12,847 nucleotides of DNA from contig DEKU01000014.1 of NCBI GenBank assembly GCA_002354035.1, positions 1 to 12,847 on the forward strand. Reading direction: 5' to 3'. Made by a program: the position numbers and the translations under genes. This document shows, piece after piece, positions 1 to 7,311 of this stretch. The notes under the pieces are model-generated. The model saw only the letters and a list, made by a program, of their open reading frames with translations. It did no database searches and was not told the DNA's origin. Each line of letters opens with the position of its first letter. Position 1 is the stretch's first letter. Origin of the DNA: Bacteroidales bacterium UBA2714. Lineage in GTDB: Bacteria; Bacteroidota; Bacteroidia; Bacteroidales; P3.

Positions 1-53
1 TTCCTGCCCGTATCATTTCCCAGGCAATCCGCTCCAAACGTTATAACAAGTAA
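1..53 (+). CDS. Possible C-terminal end of an upstream gene (partial)
   Basis: Reading from base 3, the plus strand encodes PARIISQAIRSKRYNK followed by TAA at 51-53. The basic, Lys/Arg-rich tail is typical of a real protein end, and the stop lies just before the palindromic repeat array, as expected for a gene that converges on mutL. Only 16 residues are visible, so the family cannot be named. The minus-strand frame of mutL is also open here, so chance coding on this strand is not excluded. Confidence 0.35.
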   Translation, partial: PARIISQAIRSKRYNK

Positions 54-185
54 GGGTGGGTCGTGAGCACGCGGCGAATAACAAAAAGGGCCCAAAACGT
101 TATCTCCGCCGTGCTCCAGCACGTGGGAGATAACAAAAACCATAGATAACATTATCCGCGCCGTGCTAGGGGCGGTGCGGATAAC
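40..185. repeat. Array of three imperfect palindromes, ~50-bp period
   Basis: Three units are bounded by GTTAT/ATTAT on the left and ATAAC on the right: 40-82, 99-134 and 151-185. Unit 2 pairs GTTATCTCC (99-107) with GGAGATAAC (126-134), and an inner CGTGCT (110-115) with AGCACG (118-123). Unit 3 pairs 152-163 with 173-184. Unit 1 keeps the inner CGTG-AG-CACG (62-71). GCCGTGCT occurs in both units 2 and 3. The spacers (83-98 and 135-150) are each 16 nt, begin with AAAAA and end in AAC. The right arm of unit 3 abuts the point where mutL homology ends. I read this as a clustered intergenic palindromic repeat or small non-autonomous element. It is not a textbook terminator, because no T-run directly follows a stem on either strand. 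Confidence 0.7.
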
Positions 186-1553
186 GAGGAGAAGTCCGGA
201 GGGGAGGGTGCTGACGATAAAGCGCTGCTGGAGCTGCATGCAGGGAGTCTCGGTGACGGCAATGCTGGGAGCTTGGAGCTGTTGTTGTTGCGACTGGGGA
301 GCGGGAGCGCTGACGTCGGCGGGGGAATTGTGGGTCTTGTCGTCGAGGTCGAAAAAGGAAGTCCATTTTGAGGGCTTTGGCATATCGCTTTCGAAATTAG
401 GCGTATGGCTGAGGGGGGAGGGGTTGGCTTTATGCGGGCGGCTGTCGGCAAAGGGGTTGTAGTCGGGGTTGTAGTGTATCTTGGGGGGTGTGGGGATGTA
501 GCCTTTGGGTGCCGGAGGGAAGTCAACTTCTTCAATGGGGTTGAATTGCAGCTCGGTGGCGAGGCTGAACTGGCCGATGGCTTTCTTGGTGGCGGCGCGG
601 AGGATGGCGAAGAGGGCGTTCTCGTCGATGAATTTCACTTCGGTTTTGGTGGGGTGGATGTTGACGTCGAGACGTGAGGGGTCGACCTGGAGGTGGAGGA
701 AGTAGGAGGGGTAGTGGTGGTCGGGGATGATGTCGGCATAGGCTTTTTCGATGGCGGCGTTGAGGGCGGGGTGTTTGATGAAGCGGTGGTTGACGAAGAG
801 GTATTGCTCGCCACGGCTTTTGCGTGCGAATTCGGGTTTGGACACGTAGCCTTCGATGCCGACGATGTCGGTCTGCTCGTTGACGGGGCAGAGGCGCTGG
901 CGGTAGGTGTTGCCGAATATCTGGCTGATGCGTTCGGCAAAGTTGCCGGCGCGGAGGTCGTAGAGCAGGCGGCCGTTGGAGTTGAAGGAGTAGTCGGTGC
1001 GGTAGTTGATGAGTGCCACGCGTTTGAAGATTTCCTCGATGTGGCTGAGTTCGATGCTGTCTTTTTTGAGGAAGTTGCGCCGTGCGGGGACGTTGAAGAA
1101 AAGGTTTTTGACGGCTATGGAGGTGCCGCAGGGGCATGCACAGGGGGATTGTTCTTTGACGTGGCTGCCTTCGATGAGGACGAGGGTGCCGAGTTCGCGG
1201 TCGTGGAGGCGGCTTTTGAGTTCGACTTGTGCTATGGCGGCAATGGAGGCGAGGGCTTCGCCGCGGAAACCCATGGTGCGGATGGCGAAGAGGTCGTCGG
1301 CTTTGTGGATTTTGGATGTGGCGTGGCGCTCGAAGCAGACGCGTGCATCGCTCTCGCTCATGCCACAGCCGTTGTCGATGACTTGTATGAGGGTGCGGCC
1401 GGCGTCTTTGACGATGAGTTGGATTTTTGTGGCACCGGCGTCTAAGGCATTCTCAAGTAGTTCTTTTACCGCCGAAGCGGGACGGTCCACCACCTCGCCT
1501 GCGGCAATCTGGTTGGCCACGCTGTCGGGCAGTATGTTGATAATGTCGCTCAC
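183..1553 (-). CDS. mutL: DNA mismatch repair protein MutL, C-terminal domain missing
   Basis: MutL is the GHKL ATPase that links MutS mismatch recognition to strand incision. The start is GTG at 1553, chosen because it gives the canonical N-terminus (MSDIINILPDSVANQIAAGE). ATPase motifs are intact: KELLENALDAGA with catalytic Glu31 and Asn35, DNGCG at 60-64, and GFRGEALAS near 95-103. The domain ends with NIHPTKTEVKF (298-308), followed by a Pro/Gln-rich linker (about 335-430). Residues 438-457 (CMQLQQRFIVSTLPSGLLLV) are the first strands of the MutL C-terminal domain. Homology then stops where DQH..HER should follow, leaving 457 recognisable residues against roughly 600 or more in the family. 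The frame stays open through the palindrome array to base 1, so the true stop is not visible. It is the last gene of the ruvX-def operon, 32 nt after the lipoprotein gene. Without the dimerisation domain it is probably non-functional. Confidence 0.9.
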
Positions 1554-1585
1554 GGAGGGCAGGATAAAAAGAGGATGCGGCGGGG

Positions 1586-2128
1586 CTATTGCTTTAAGAT
1601 GTATTTGTTGTCGAACACGGTGTCGCCATCGGCGTTGGCGAGGATGTCGTCCAGCATCTCTTCGGGGCTCATGCCCACTTTGGGGATCATGAGGCGGGTC
1701 TGTGCGGCAAGATAGTGGTCAGGGTATTTGTCGACAAAGGTCTGGTAGGCGGCTTTGGCTTCGTCGAACTGGCTGTTGGACTCGTAGGCTATGCCTTTAA
1801 GGAAATAGCAGGTGGGGACGTCCTCGAAGTCGGGGTAGTTGTTGATGACGCGGTCGAAGAGCTCGATGGAGCGGTCGGTGTGCATGACGTTGCTCTGTAT
1901 TTCGGCGGCTTTGAGGAGGTACTGCGGGGTCAGGGAGTCGGAGGGGTATTTGTCGGCAAAGTCGGTGTAGAGCTTGGTGAGTTGGTCGGCCGTGGCTTCG
2001 TCGGCCACGATGGCGGACTCGAAAATGGAGTCTTCGAAATCTTCGATTTGAGCGATGCGCTCTTCTTTGTTGGGGCCACATGCCACCATGAGGGCGGCAA
2101 GGATGAGTATGAGTGATGTTTTTTTCAT
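1586..2128 (-). CDS. TPR-containing lipoprotein
   Basis: This 180-residue protein begins with a lipoprotein signal (MKKTSLILILAALMVAC) whose lipobox Cys is residue 17, so it should be lipid-anchored in the envelope. The mature part is helical and repeat-like. Segments near 66-99 and 103-136 carry tetratricopeptide features: TPQYLLKAAEI, SIELFDRVINNYPD, CYFLKGIAYESNSQFDEAKAAYQTFVDKYPDH. This is the arrangement of BamD/YbgF-like proteins, but the protein is shorter and I cannot assign it to a complex. It sits 10 nt after def and 32 nt before mutL, so it is cotranscribed with them. Its role is inferred only as an envelope protein-interaction scaffold. Confidence 0.85.
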   Translation of the reverse strand: MKKTSLILILAALMVACGPNKEERIAQIEDFEDSIFESAIVADEATADQLTKLYTDFADKYPSDSLTPQYLLKAAEIQSNVMHTDRSIELFDRVINNYPDFEDVPTCYFLKGIAYESNSQFDEAKAAYQTFVDKYPDHYLAAQTRLMIPKVGMSPEEMLDDILANADGDTVFDNKYILKQ

Positions 2129-2138
2129 AGAGTATGAG

Positions 2139-2702
2139 TTATTTTTTGTTGGTTTTCATTCTGTAAGCTGTTCTGACGCGGCCGTTGACAACGTCGTTGA
2201 TTTTGCGTTTGATCATGGTTTTGCGGATGGGGCTGAGGCGGTCGGTGAATACTTTGCCGTTGAGGTGGTCAATCTCGTGCTGGGCCACGCGGGCAAACAT
2301 GCCGTGAATCTCCTCTTCGTGGAGCTGCCACTGCTGGTCGTACCAGCGCAGGCGGAGGCCTTCGGGACGGAGGACGTCCTCGTGGATGTCGGGGATGCTG
2401 AGGCAGCCTTCATTGAAATACTGCTTGTCGCCGAGGTACTCCAGGATTTCGGGGTTGATGAGTGTGTGCTCCTCGGCGGGGTCGCCATAGGTGTCGGTCT
2501 TTTCGTCGTAGGGGCGGAAACCGATGACCACGAGCCGGATGCTGAGGTCTATCTGTGGGGCGGCCAGTCCGACGCCGTCGGCATTGTACATGGTCTCGTA
2601 CATGTCGGCTATGAGCTGGTCGAGGTTGGGATAATCTTTGTCGATGGGTTGCGCGATTTTGCGCAGGGTGGGATGGCCGAGGCCAATGATGGGGTAGAGC
2701 AT
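2139..2702 (-). CDS. def: Peptide deformylase
   Basis: Def removes the formyl group from the initiator Met of nascent proteins, in the cytoplasm at the ribosome. The protein is 187 residues, a normal length. All three family motifs are present: GVGLAAPQ (43-50), EGCLS (98-102) and QHEIDH (141-146). Cys100, His142 and His146 are the metal ligands and Glu143 the catalytic residue. The start MLYPIIGLGHPTLR matches the usual N-terminus. The gene lies 12 nt after ruvX and 10 nt before the lipoprotein gene in a minus-strand operon. Confidence 0.97.
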   Translation of the reverse strand: MLYPIIGLGHPTLRKIAQPIDKDYPNLDQLIADMYETMYNADGVGLAAPQIDLSIRLVVIGFRPYDEKTDTYGDPAEEHTLINPEILEYLGDKQYFNEGCLSIPDIHEDVLRPEGLRLRWYDQQWQLHEEEIHGMFARVAQHEIDHLNGKVFTDRLSPIRKTMIKRKINDVVNGRVRTAYRMKTNKK

Positions 2703-2714
2703 GTGTTTGTTGTA

Positions 2715-3128
2715 TTATTGTATTGTTCTCATATAATCTTGAAGCATGATGGTGGCGCTCACTTGGTCTATCATGCCTTTGTTTTGCCGTTGTTTTTTCT
2801 TCAGGCCGCCGTCAATCATGGCTTGGAAAGCCAGCTTGGAGGTGAAGCGTTCGTCGATGCGGGCAATCTGTTTGTCGGGGAAGGCCTGGGCCAGCTGTTG
2901 GACGAAGGGCTCGATGAGCTGGGCCGACTGCGACGGGGTGTTGTCCATGTGTTTGGGTTGCCCCACCAGGAAGATGTCGACAACCTCTTTTTGGCAGTAG
3001 TCGTGCAGAAATTGCATGAGGGTAGGGGTGGCCACCGTGGTCAATCCGTTGGCGATGATACGCTCCGGGTCGGTCACGGCAATGCCCGTTCGCTTTATGC
3101 CATAGTCTATTGCGAGTATTCTTCCCAT
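2715..3128 (-). CDS. ruvX: Putative pre-16S rRNA nuclease / Holliday junction resolvase-like YqgF
   Basis: This is a YqgF/RuvX family RNase H-fold nuclease of 137 residues. In E. coli the family is implicated in maturation of the 16S rRNA 5' end; older annotation calls it a Holliday junction resolvase. The acidic active-site set is visible: Asp8 in MGRILAIDYGIKRTGIAV, Glu93 in IDERFTS, and Asp121 in MIDQVSATIMLQDY. It is the first gene of the ruvX-def-lipoprotein-mutL operon, and a Bacteroidetes -7 element lies 26 nt upstream of its ATG. Confidence 0.95.
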   Translation of the reverse strand: MGRILAIDYGIKRTGIAVTDPERIIANGLTTVATPTLMQFLHDYCQKEVVDIFLVGQPKHMDNTPSQSAQLIEPFVQQLAQAFPDKQIARIDERFTSKLAFQAMIDGGLKKKQRQNKGMIDQVSATIMLQDYMRTIQ

Positions 3129-3153
3129 AGATATGTGTCGTCTTTTAAATTTG

Positions 3154-3161
3154 CAAAGTTA
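3154..3161 (-). promoter_or_regulatory. -7 promoter element for the ruvX operon
   Basis: On the minus strand this reads TAACTTTG followed by CA, matching the Bacteroidetes TAnnTTTG element. It lies 26 nt upstream of the ruvX start codon. No convincing -33 TTTG is seen, only T-rich sequence. No other clear promoter occurs in the 10-32 nt gaps of the operon. Confidence 0.6.
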
Positions 3162-3480
3162 CGCATTTTTCTTTGATTAATAGAAAAAAAAGTATCAACC
3201 ATGGGTTGGTTGATGTGTGCAGTGCGGTCGATGGGTTGTGTCAGTCTTGTTGGGGACAGGAATGCCATTCCTCGTTCCGGGGGCTGTGGCTTGCAGTGGA
3301 CACTGGCTGTGGACGATGGTGAAGAGCGAGGCGTGGGATGTATGCTGCCCAATCGCCGGAAGGGTGTTTTTTGACGGTTCGCGACGGCTGGTGCCGCCTT
3401 TTTCTGAACCGAGCATGCCGATACGGAGTATGGCAAAAACTTGTACCATAGCCTTGAAGAAGAAGAAAAGATTTTTTTTC
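3162..3480. other. Gene-free stretch between ruvX and the tRNA promoter
   Basis: About 320 bp lie between two divergent promoters. Open frames on both strands give low-complexity translations with no recognisable motif, and the longest ones run into the promoter or the tRNA. The middle (3200-3400) is G-rich on the plus strand. The only local structure noted is a 13-nt palindrome GGAATGCCATTCC near 3260. I see no supported gene or RNA here; it may be decayed coding sequence. Confidence 0.5.
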
Positions 3481-3510
3481 TTGAGTATTGGAAAAAAAGT
3501 TGTATCTTTG
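3481..3510 (+). promoter_or_regulatory. Promoter of the tRNA-ilvE unit
   Basis: TATCTTTG at 3503-3510, followed by CA, is a perfect Bacteroidetes -7 element. A TTG at 3481-3483, 19 nt upstream, fits the -33 element. It lies 26 nt before the tRNA and is the only promoter seen for both the tRNA and ilvE. Confidence 0.75.
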
Positions 3511-3536
3511 CAGCCGATTTCGAAAGATGAAAAGCT

Positions 3537-3610
3537 GGTCCCATAGCTCAGTCGGTTAGAGCAACTGACTCATAATCAGTGGGTCCTTGGTTCGAGCCCA
3601 AGTGGGACCA
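3537..3610 (+). tRNA. tRNA with CAU anticodon (elongator Met, or Ile2)
   Basis: A complete 74-nt cloverleaf. The acceptor stem is GGTCCCA (3537-3543) with TGGGACC (3603-3609), D stem GCTC/GAGC, anticodon stem ACTGA/TCAGT around loop CTCATAA, and T stem CTTGG/CCAAG around TTCGAGC. The discriminator is A3610 and CCA is not encoded. The CAU anticodon is shared by elongator tRNA-Met and by tRNA-Ile2, which is modified by TilS lysidine synthase. The acceptor pairs C4-G69 and C5-G68 resemble the determinants known for TilS in E. coli, so Ile2 is possible, but identity cannot be settled from this sequence alone. It ends 22 nt before the ilvE start. Confidence 0.95.
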
Positions 3611-3632
3611 CTTTTTTTTAAACATTAATGTT

Positions 3633-4658
3633 ATGGCAAACAGCATGAATATTGATTGGGAAAACCTTCCTTTCGGTTATGTAAAGACCGACTATAATGT
3701 CCGTTGCTACTATCGTGACGGCAAATGGGGTGAGATTGAAGTCTCTTCCTCCGAACATATCGAGATGCACATGGCTGCATCGAGCCTGCACTATGGCCAG
3801 GAGGCTTTCGAAGGTCTGAAGGCCTATCGTTGCAAAGACGGCAAGATCCGTATCTTCCGCCCCGAAGCCAATGCCGAGCGTCTGCAGAGCACCTGCCGCG
3901 GCATCATGATGCCTGAGCTTTCCACCGAGAAGTTTGTGGAGATGTGCAAGAAGGTCATCAAACTCAACGAGCGTTTCATTCCTCCCTACGGCACCGGCGC
4001 AAGCCTCTACCTCCGTCCGCTGCTGATCGGCACCGGCATCACCGTGGGTGTGAAACCCGCCGACGAGTATCTGTTCGTTATCTTCGTCACCCCTGTGGGA
4101 CCCTATTTCAAAGGCGGCTTCAAGGCTAACCCCTATGTCATCACCCGCAAGTACGACCGTTCCGCTCCTCTCGGAACTGGTATCTATAAGGTGGGCGGCA
4201 ACTACGCTGCTTCGCTCCGTGCACACGTTGAGGCTTGCCACGGCGGTCAGTATGCATGCGAGTTCTACCTCGATGCCAAGGAGAAGAAATATGTTGACGA
4301 GGCTGGCGCAGCCAACTTCTTCGGCATCAAGGACGGCGCCTACATCACTCCTAAGAGCACTTCCATCCTGCCCTCCATCACCAACAAGAGCCTCATGCAG
4401 CTGGCTGAGGACATGGGCATGAAGGTGGAGCGTCGCCCCATCAACGTTGAAGAGCTTTCCGAGTTCCAAGAGGCTGGCGCCTGCGGCACCGCTGCCGTCA
4501 TCAGCCCCATCGAGCGTCTTGACGATCCCGAGACTGGCAAGAGCTACCACTTTGGCAAGGAGCCCGGCCCCTGGAGCACCAAACTGTATCACGCTCTGCG
4601 TGCCATCCAGCTTGGCGAGGCCGAGGATGTCCACCACTGGAACACCATCATGGACTAA
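3633..4658 (+). CDS. ilvE: Branched-chain amino acid aminotransferase
   Basis: A PLP-dependent class IV aminotransferase that interconverts Leu, Ile and Val with their 2-oxo acids, using 2-oxoglutarate/glutamate. The 341-residue product resembles the longer (type II) BCAT form. Visible motifs are SSLHYGQEAFEGLKAYR near the N-terminus, YLRPLLIGTG, the PLP lysine Lys186 in YKVGGNYAAS, DEAGAANFF, and the phosphate-binding ACGTAAVISPI. The start ATG at 3633 is preferred because any longer frame would begin inside the tRNA. ATG 3645 (MNIDWENL) is an alternative, since many homologues begin near the IDW motif. The gene has no promoter of its own after the tRNA and ends at a strong terminator. Confidence 0.96.
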   Translation: MANSMNIDWENLPFGYVKTDYNVRCYYRDGKWGEIEVSSSEHIEMHMAASSLHYGQEAFEGLKAYRCKDGKIRIFRPEANAERLQSTCRGIMMPELSTEKFVEMCKKVIKLNERFIPPYGTGASLYLRPLLIGTGITVGVKPADEYLFVIFVTPVGPYFKGGFKANPYVITRKYDRSAPLGTGIYKVGGNYAASLRAHVEACHGGQYACEFYLDAKEKKYVDEAGAANFFGIKDGAYITPKSTSILPSITNKSLMQLAEDMGMKVERRPINVEELSEFQEAGACGTAAVISPIERLDDPETGKSYHFGKEPGPWSTKLYHALRAIQLGEAEDVHHWNTIMD

Positions 4659-4688
4659 GTAAACTAGTTGAGATTTATATAATCTCTA

Positions 4689-4720
4689 AACCCGCTGCCT
4701 TGGTGCAGCGGGTTTTTCTT
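4689..4720 (+). terminator. Intrinsic terminator after ilvE
   Basis: CCCGCTGC (4691-4698) pairs perfectly with GCAGCGGG (4705-4712) around a 6-nt loop. The stem is extended by AA/TT, and TTTTTCTT follows. It lies about 30 nt after the ilvE stop. Confidence 0.93.
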
Positions 4721-4844
4721 ATTGTATAGGAATGTCCTTATATGTTAAAATTCATAAATGATGTTAAAAAAATACAACAAAATCGACCCTTGTGTGTCAT
4801 AAAGGCGTGAAGTCTCTTTAAGTCGAACAAATCAGAACAGAGAA

Positions 4845-7241
4845 ATGAAGAAACTATTTTACGCTGCAGTTATTCTGCTTTTATCACACACGGTTGCCGC
4901 GCAATCGTTCACCGGTCAATACGACTGGGTCAAGTTCTTCGCCGGATATGAGCGCGACTACTATCCCTCGCAGGGAATCTACTGCACCGAGGTGGATGAC
5001 TCGGGCTATGTCTATTATTACGGCAGCTTTGGCGACGTGTGTACGCAGGGGCTCTACGGCTTGGAGGGGCGGTTTGACACCACCCTCACAGAAGAGATGT
5101 ACCGGCAAGGTAAGTATAATGTGTTTATTGCCAAGTACGACACGCTGGGCAACCGCCTCTGGATGCGCGAGGTGAGCTCCGACTATCAGGCGCGCCCGGG
5201 GTGGATGGAGTTGCACGGCGACACCCTCTATCTGCTGGGTACATGTGGAATGTATGGTAACGCCAGTTGGCTGTGGTTCTTCGACACGATGATACGCGCA
5301 AGGGATTTCCTCAGCACCCCTGCCGCTGGTTGGCGACCTCCTTATGACAGCCGGTTCAATTTCTTCACCAAGATGGACTTGAACGGCAACGTGCTGAACA
5401 CAATCTATATGCAGTGTCAAGACCGTGCCGGCTACCACCACAACACCTATAACGACACATGGTACTACAGCCGCCAGCACCCCACCACCCTGTTCGGCAA
5501 AGGCCCCGTGGCGATGCATGTCGATAAGACGGGTTGCCTTTACTTGGTGCTCAACTGCGGTTGGACGGGCGTGGAGGACAGCGTCTATTCCATCATCACC
5601 TACAATGGCGACAGCACCTATCGTAGCGACTTCTTGCTACCGTACAACTTTATCCTAAGCGACTCGGGCGGGGTAGGCGGCTGTTCACGGCCCATGATGT
5701 ACAAGTTCGATGCCCATGGGCGGCTGCTGTGGCACAAATTCGTTGCCTTCGAGTCGGAAGGCATTCCAGCCATTAACCTCCGCTTTCTATCTCAACACGG
5801 CATTTGGGACACTTGCGCCGTGCAGGCGGAGTGGTATATGGGCTTTAACGGATTTGATGCCGACGAGGATGATAACATGTATCTTTCGGGCAACTTCGAC
5901 GGACTGAATCCGCCAACCCCATGGTGGAGTTACGAGGGCATAGAGTATGAATACCCCTGCCGCATATATTTCGACAGCACACACTATGTGCAGATGAACC
6001 ACTTTGCGGAGGCAGAGAAGGATAATCATCCATTTGTTGTCAAGTTCGACACCTCGGGCACGGTGCAGTGGGTACATGAGCCACACTTTATCTACAACGA
6101 CCGGCACAATTATCAGACATACAACAGTATCAGTTACGGGAGCGTGGCTGTGAGCGGAGGCTCGGTGTATGTGACGGGTGGCTTGAGTACCCTCTTCGAC
6201 GAGGACACCATCTTCTTCGGCAACGGGCAGTGGTTTGAGCGCGGCGGCGACAGCGAGCGGCATCACCGCTATCCCCTCTTCCTGCAATTAGACAAGCAGA
6301 CAGGCCTCTGCACCGGCTATGGCACCCACTCCTGTCCCGGCTGGTGGGATGACGACGGAGTGTCGCCCGCGGCTGGCATGAGCGGCGGTGGAGTGTGGAA
6401 GCGTCATTTTGTAAAGGACAACCGCGTATACTCCTCTATATCCTATCAAATCAACCCGTCGGAAAGCATCCCCTTTATGGCCGTTTGGCAGACCGACCAG
6501 CGTGTGGCAGACACCATGCGCATACACTGCTTGGGCTTGTGGGACTATCATTTCTACCCCCGTCCGGGCAATGGGGTGCTGTTCGACTTCACCTTGCGCT
6601 ACCATGACATCACCCTCGACACCTTCTTCTTCACTAATCCCCGAGGCAGTGGCAGCGCGGGAGCCTTCGGCATGTTCCGCGAGGATAGACCCCACACGAT
6701 GCTGGAGCAGTTCATCGACTGGGAGCAGGACTTGCGTTTTACCCTTGCCGACAGCCCCGTTGCACTCACTGCCACCGCCACCAGCGGGCTGCCCGTCAGC
6801 TACTCAAGCGGCGATAGCACGGTGGCCACTGTCGATGGCAGTACCCTTCGCTTGCATCGGGTGGGCGAGGTGCAAATCACTGCCACACAAGAGGGCGATG
6901 CCGACTATCTGCCTGCCCCACCAATCACCCGTACAGTAATAGTCCGTCAAGACACTGAGGGTATCCTTTCGGCAGATGAAGACGGAGGAATCCGCGCATA
7001 TCCTAATCCCTTTACTGACCATGTAGAGGTGTATTGTGGCTCGAACAAGATTGTTTCCGCCTACCTCACCGACATGCAAGGCCGCCGCGAAGAGGTACGC
7101 CTCACCGCTACGGGTAACGGGCAGTATACGCTCGATTTGACCTCCCGCCCCCCAGCCGCCTACCTCCTCACCTTCACCACCGCAGACGGCCGCCAGATAA
7201 CCCTCCGCCTGATGAAACAGAGCGACATCTTCAGTCGATAA
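4845..7241 (+). CDS. Large secreted protein with type IX secretion C-terminal sorting domain
   Basis: The 798-residue product has a signal peptide (MKKLFYAAVILLLSHTVAA, cleavage likely before Gln20). Five strand-like repeats of the form hydrophobic-K-[YFM]-D-x-x-G-x-x-x-W occur near 93, 173, 284, 397 and 478 (for example FVVKFDTSGTVQW), as in propeller-type SBBP-like repeats. Residues about 623-703 form an Ig-like module (ALTATATSGLPVSYSSGDST, then VGEVQITATQEGDADYLPA). The end, about 712-798, is a T9SS type A sorting domain starting at IRAYPNPFTDHVEVY (YPNP near 719). The protein should therefore be exported by Sec, carried across the outer membrane by T9SS and held at the surface or released. 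No catalytic motif is recognised. No canonical -7 element is seen in the 124 nt upstream. The last ~30 residues are repeated in a remnant at 7874-8038. Confidence 0.85.
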   Translation: MKKLFYAAVILLLSHTVAAQSFTGQYDWVKFFAGYERDYYPSQGIYCTEVDDSGYVYYYGSFGDVCTQGLYGLEGRFDTTLTEEMYRQGKYNVFIAKYDTLGNRLWMREVSSDYQARPGWMELHGDTLYLLGTCGMYGNASWLWFFDTMIRARDFLSTPAAGWRPPYDSRFNFFTKMDLNGNVLNTIYMQCQDRAGYHHNTYNDTWYYSRQHPTTLFGKGPVAMHVDKTGCLYLVLNCGWTGVEDSVYSIITYNGDSTYRSDFLLPYNFILSDSGGVGGCSRPMMYKFDAHGRLLWHKFVAFESEGIPAINLRFLSQHGIWDTCAVQAEWYMGFNGFDADEDDNMYLSGNFDGLNPPTPWWSYEGIEYEYPCRIYFDSTHYVQMNHFAEAEKDNHPFVVKFDTSGTVQWVHEPHFIYNDRHNYQTYNSISYGSVAVSGGSVYVTGGLSTLFDEDTIFFGNGQWFERGGDSERHHRYPLFLQLDKQTGLCTGYGTHSCPGWWDDDGVSPAAGMSGGGVWKRHFVKDNRVYSSISYQINPSESIPFMAVWQTDQRVADTMRIHCLGLWDYHFYPRPGNGVLFDFTLRYHDITLDTFFFTNPRGSGSAGAFGMFREDRPHTMLEQFIDWEQDLRFTLADSPVALTATATSGLPVSYSSGDSTVATVDGSTLRLHRVGEVQITATQEGDADYLPAPPITRTVIVRQDTEGILSADEDGGIRAYPNPFTDHVEVYCGSNKIVSAYLTDMQGRREEVRLTATGNGQYTLDLTSRPPAAYLLTFTTADGRQITLRLMKQSDIFSR
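7156..7191 (+). repeat. 36-bp direct repeat, copy 1 (inside the secreted-protein gene)
   Basis: The 36 bases here are identical to 7953-7988. They encode AYLLTFTTADG of the T9SS sorting domain. The two copies are in the same reading frame relative to their codons and start 797 bp apart, bracketing the toxin-antitoxin module. Confidence 0.93.
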
Positions 7242-7252
7242 TTAAAGAATAT

Positions 7253-7283
7253 TTTGCCATGTGAAATAATTGTCGTATCTTTG
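7253..7283 (+). promoter_or_regulatory. Promoter of the toxin-antitoxin module
   Basis: TATCTTTG (7276-7283), followed by CA, is a perfect Bacteroidetes -7 element. TTTG at 7253-7256, 19 nt upstream, fits the -33 element. It starts only 12 nt after the stop of the secreted-protein gene, so the two downstream genes have their own promoter. Its position also shows that an apparent upstream TTG start at 7270 cannot be the start of the antitoxin. Confidence 0.75.
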
Positions 7284-7311
7284 CAAATTGAAAATAGAGA
7301 AATTAATCATT

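Noticed and set aside
40..185. CRISPR array
   Set aside because: The repeated parts are imperfect palindromes that differ from unit to unit and the constant 16-nt spacers are too short; no cas gene is near.
693..1445. Plus-strand open frame of 250 codons inside mutL
   Set aside because: Antisense shadow of mutL, low complexity (V, G, E, D rich), no motif, while the opposite strand is a clear MutL ATPase domain.
2055..3176. Plus-strand open frame of 373 codons across def and ruvX
   Set aside because: Both opposite-strand genes have complete catalytic motifs; the plus-strand translation has none.
3217..3546. Possible small gene upstream of the tRNA
   Set aside because: The frame runs through the promoter and into the tRNA, and shows no recognisable features.
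3578..3632. Upstream start of ilvE at 3579
   Set aside because: It lies inside the tRNA gene; the branched-chain aminotransferase N-terminus fits 3633 or 3645.
4721..4844. Riboswitch or promoter before the secreted-protein gene
   Set aside because: No canonical -7 element, aptamer-like fold or terminator alternative could be supported in this A/T-rich stretch.
7270..7311. Upstream TTG start for the antitoxin
   Set aside because: It falls within the promoter -7 region, so it would not be in the transcript.
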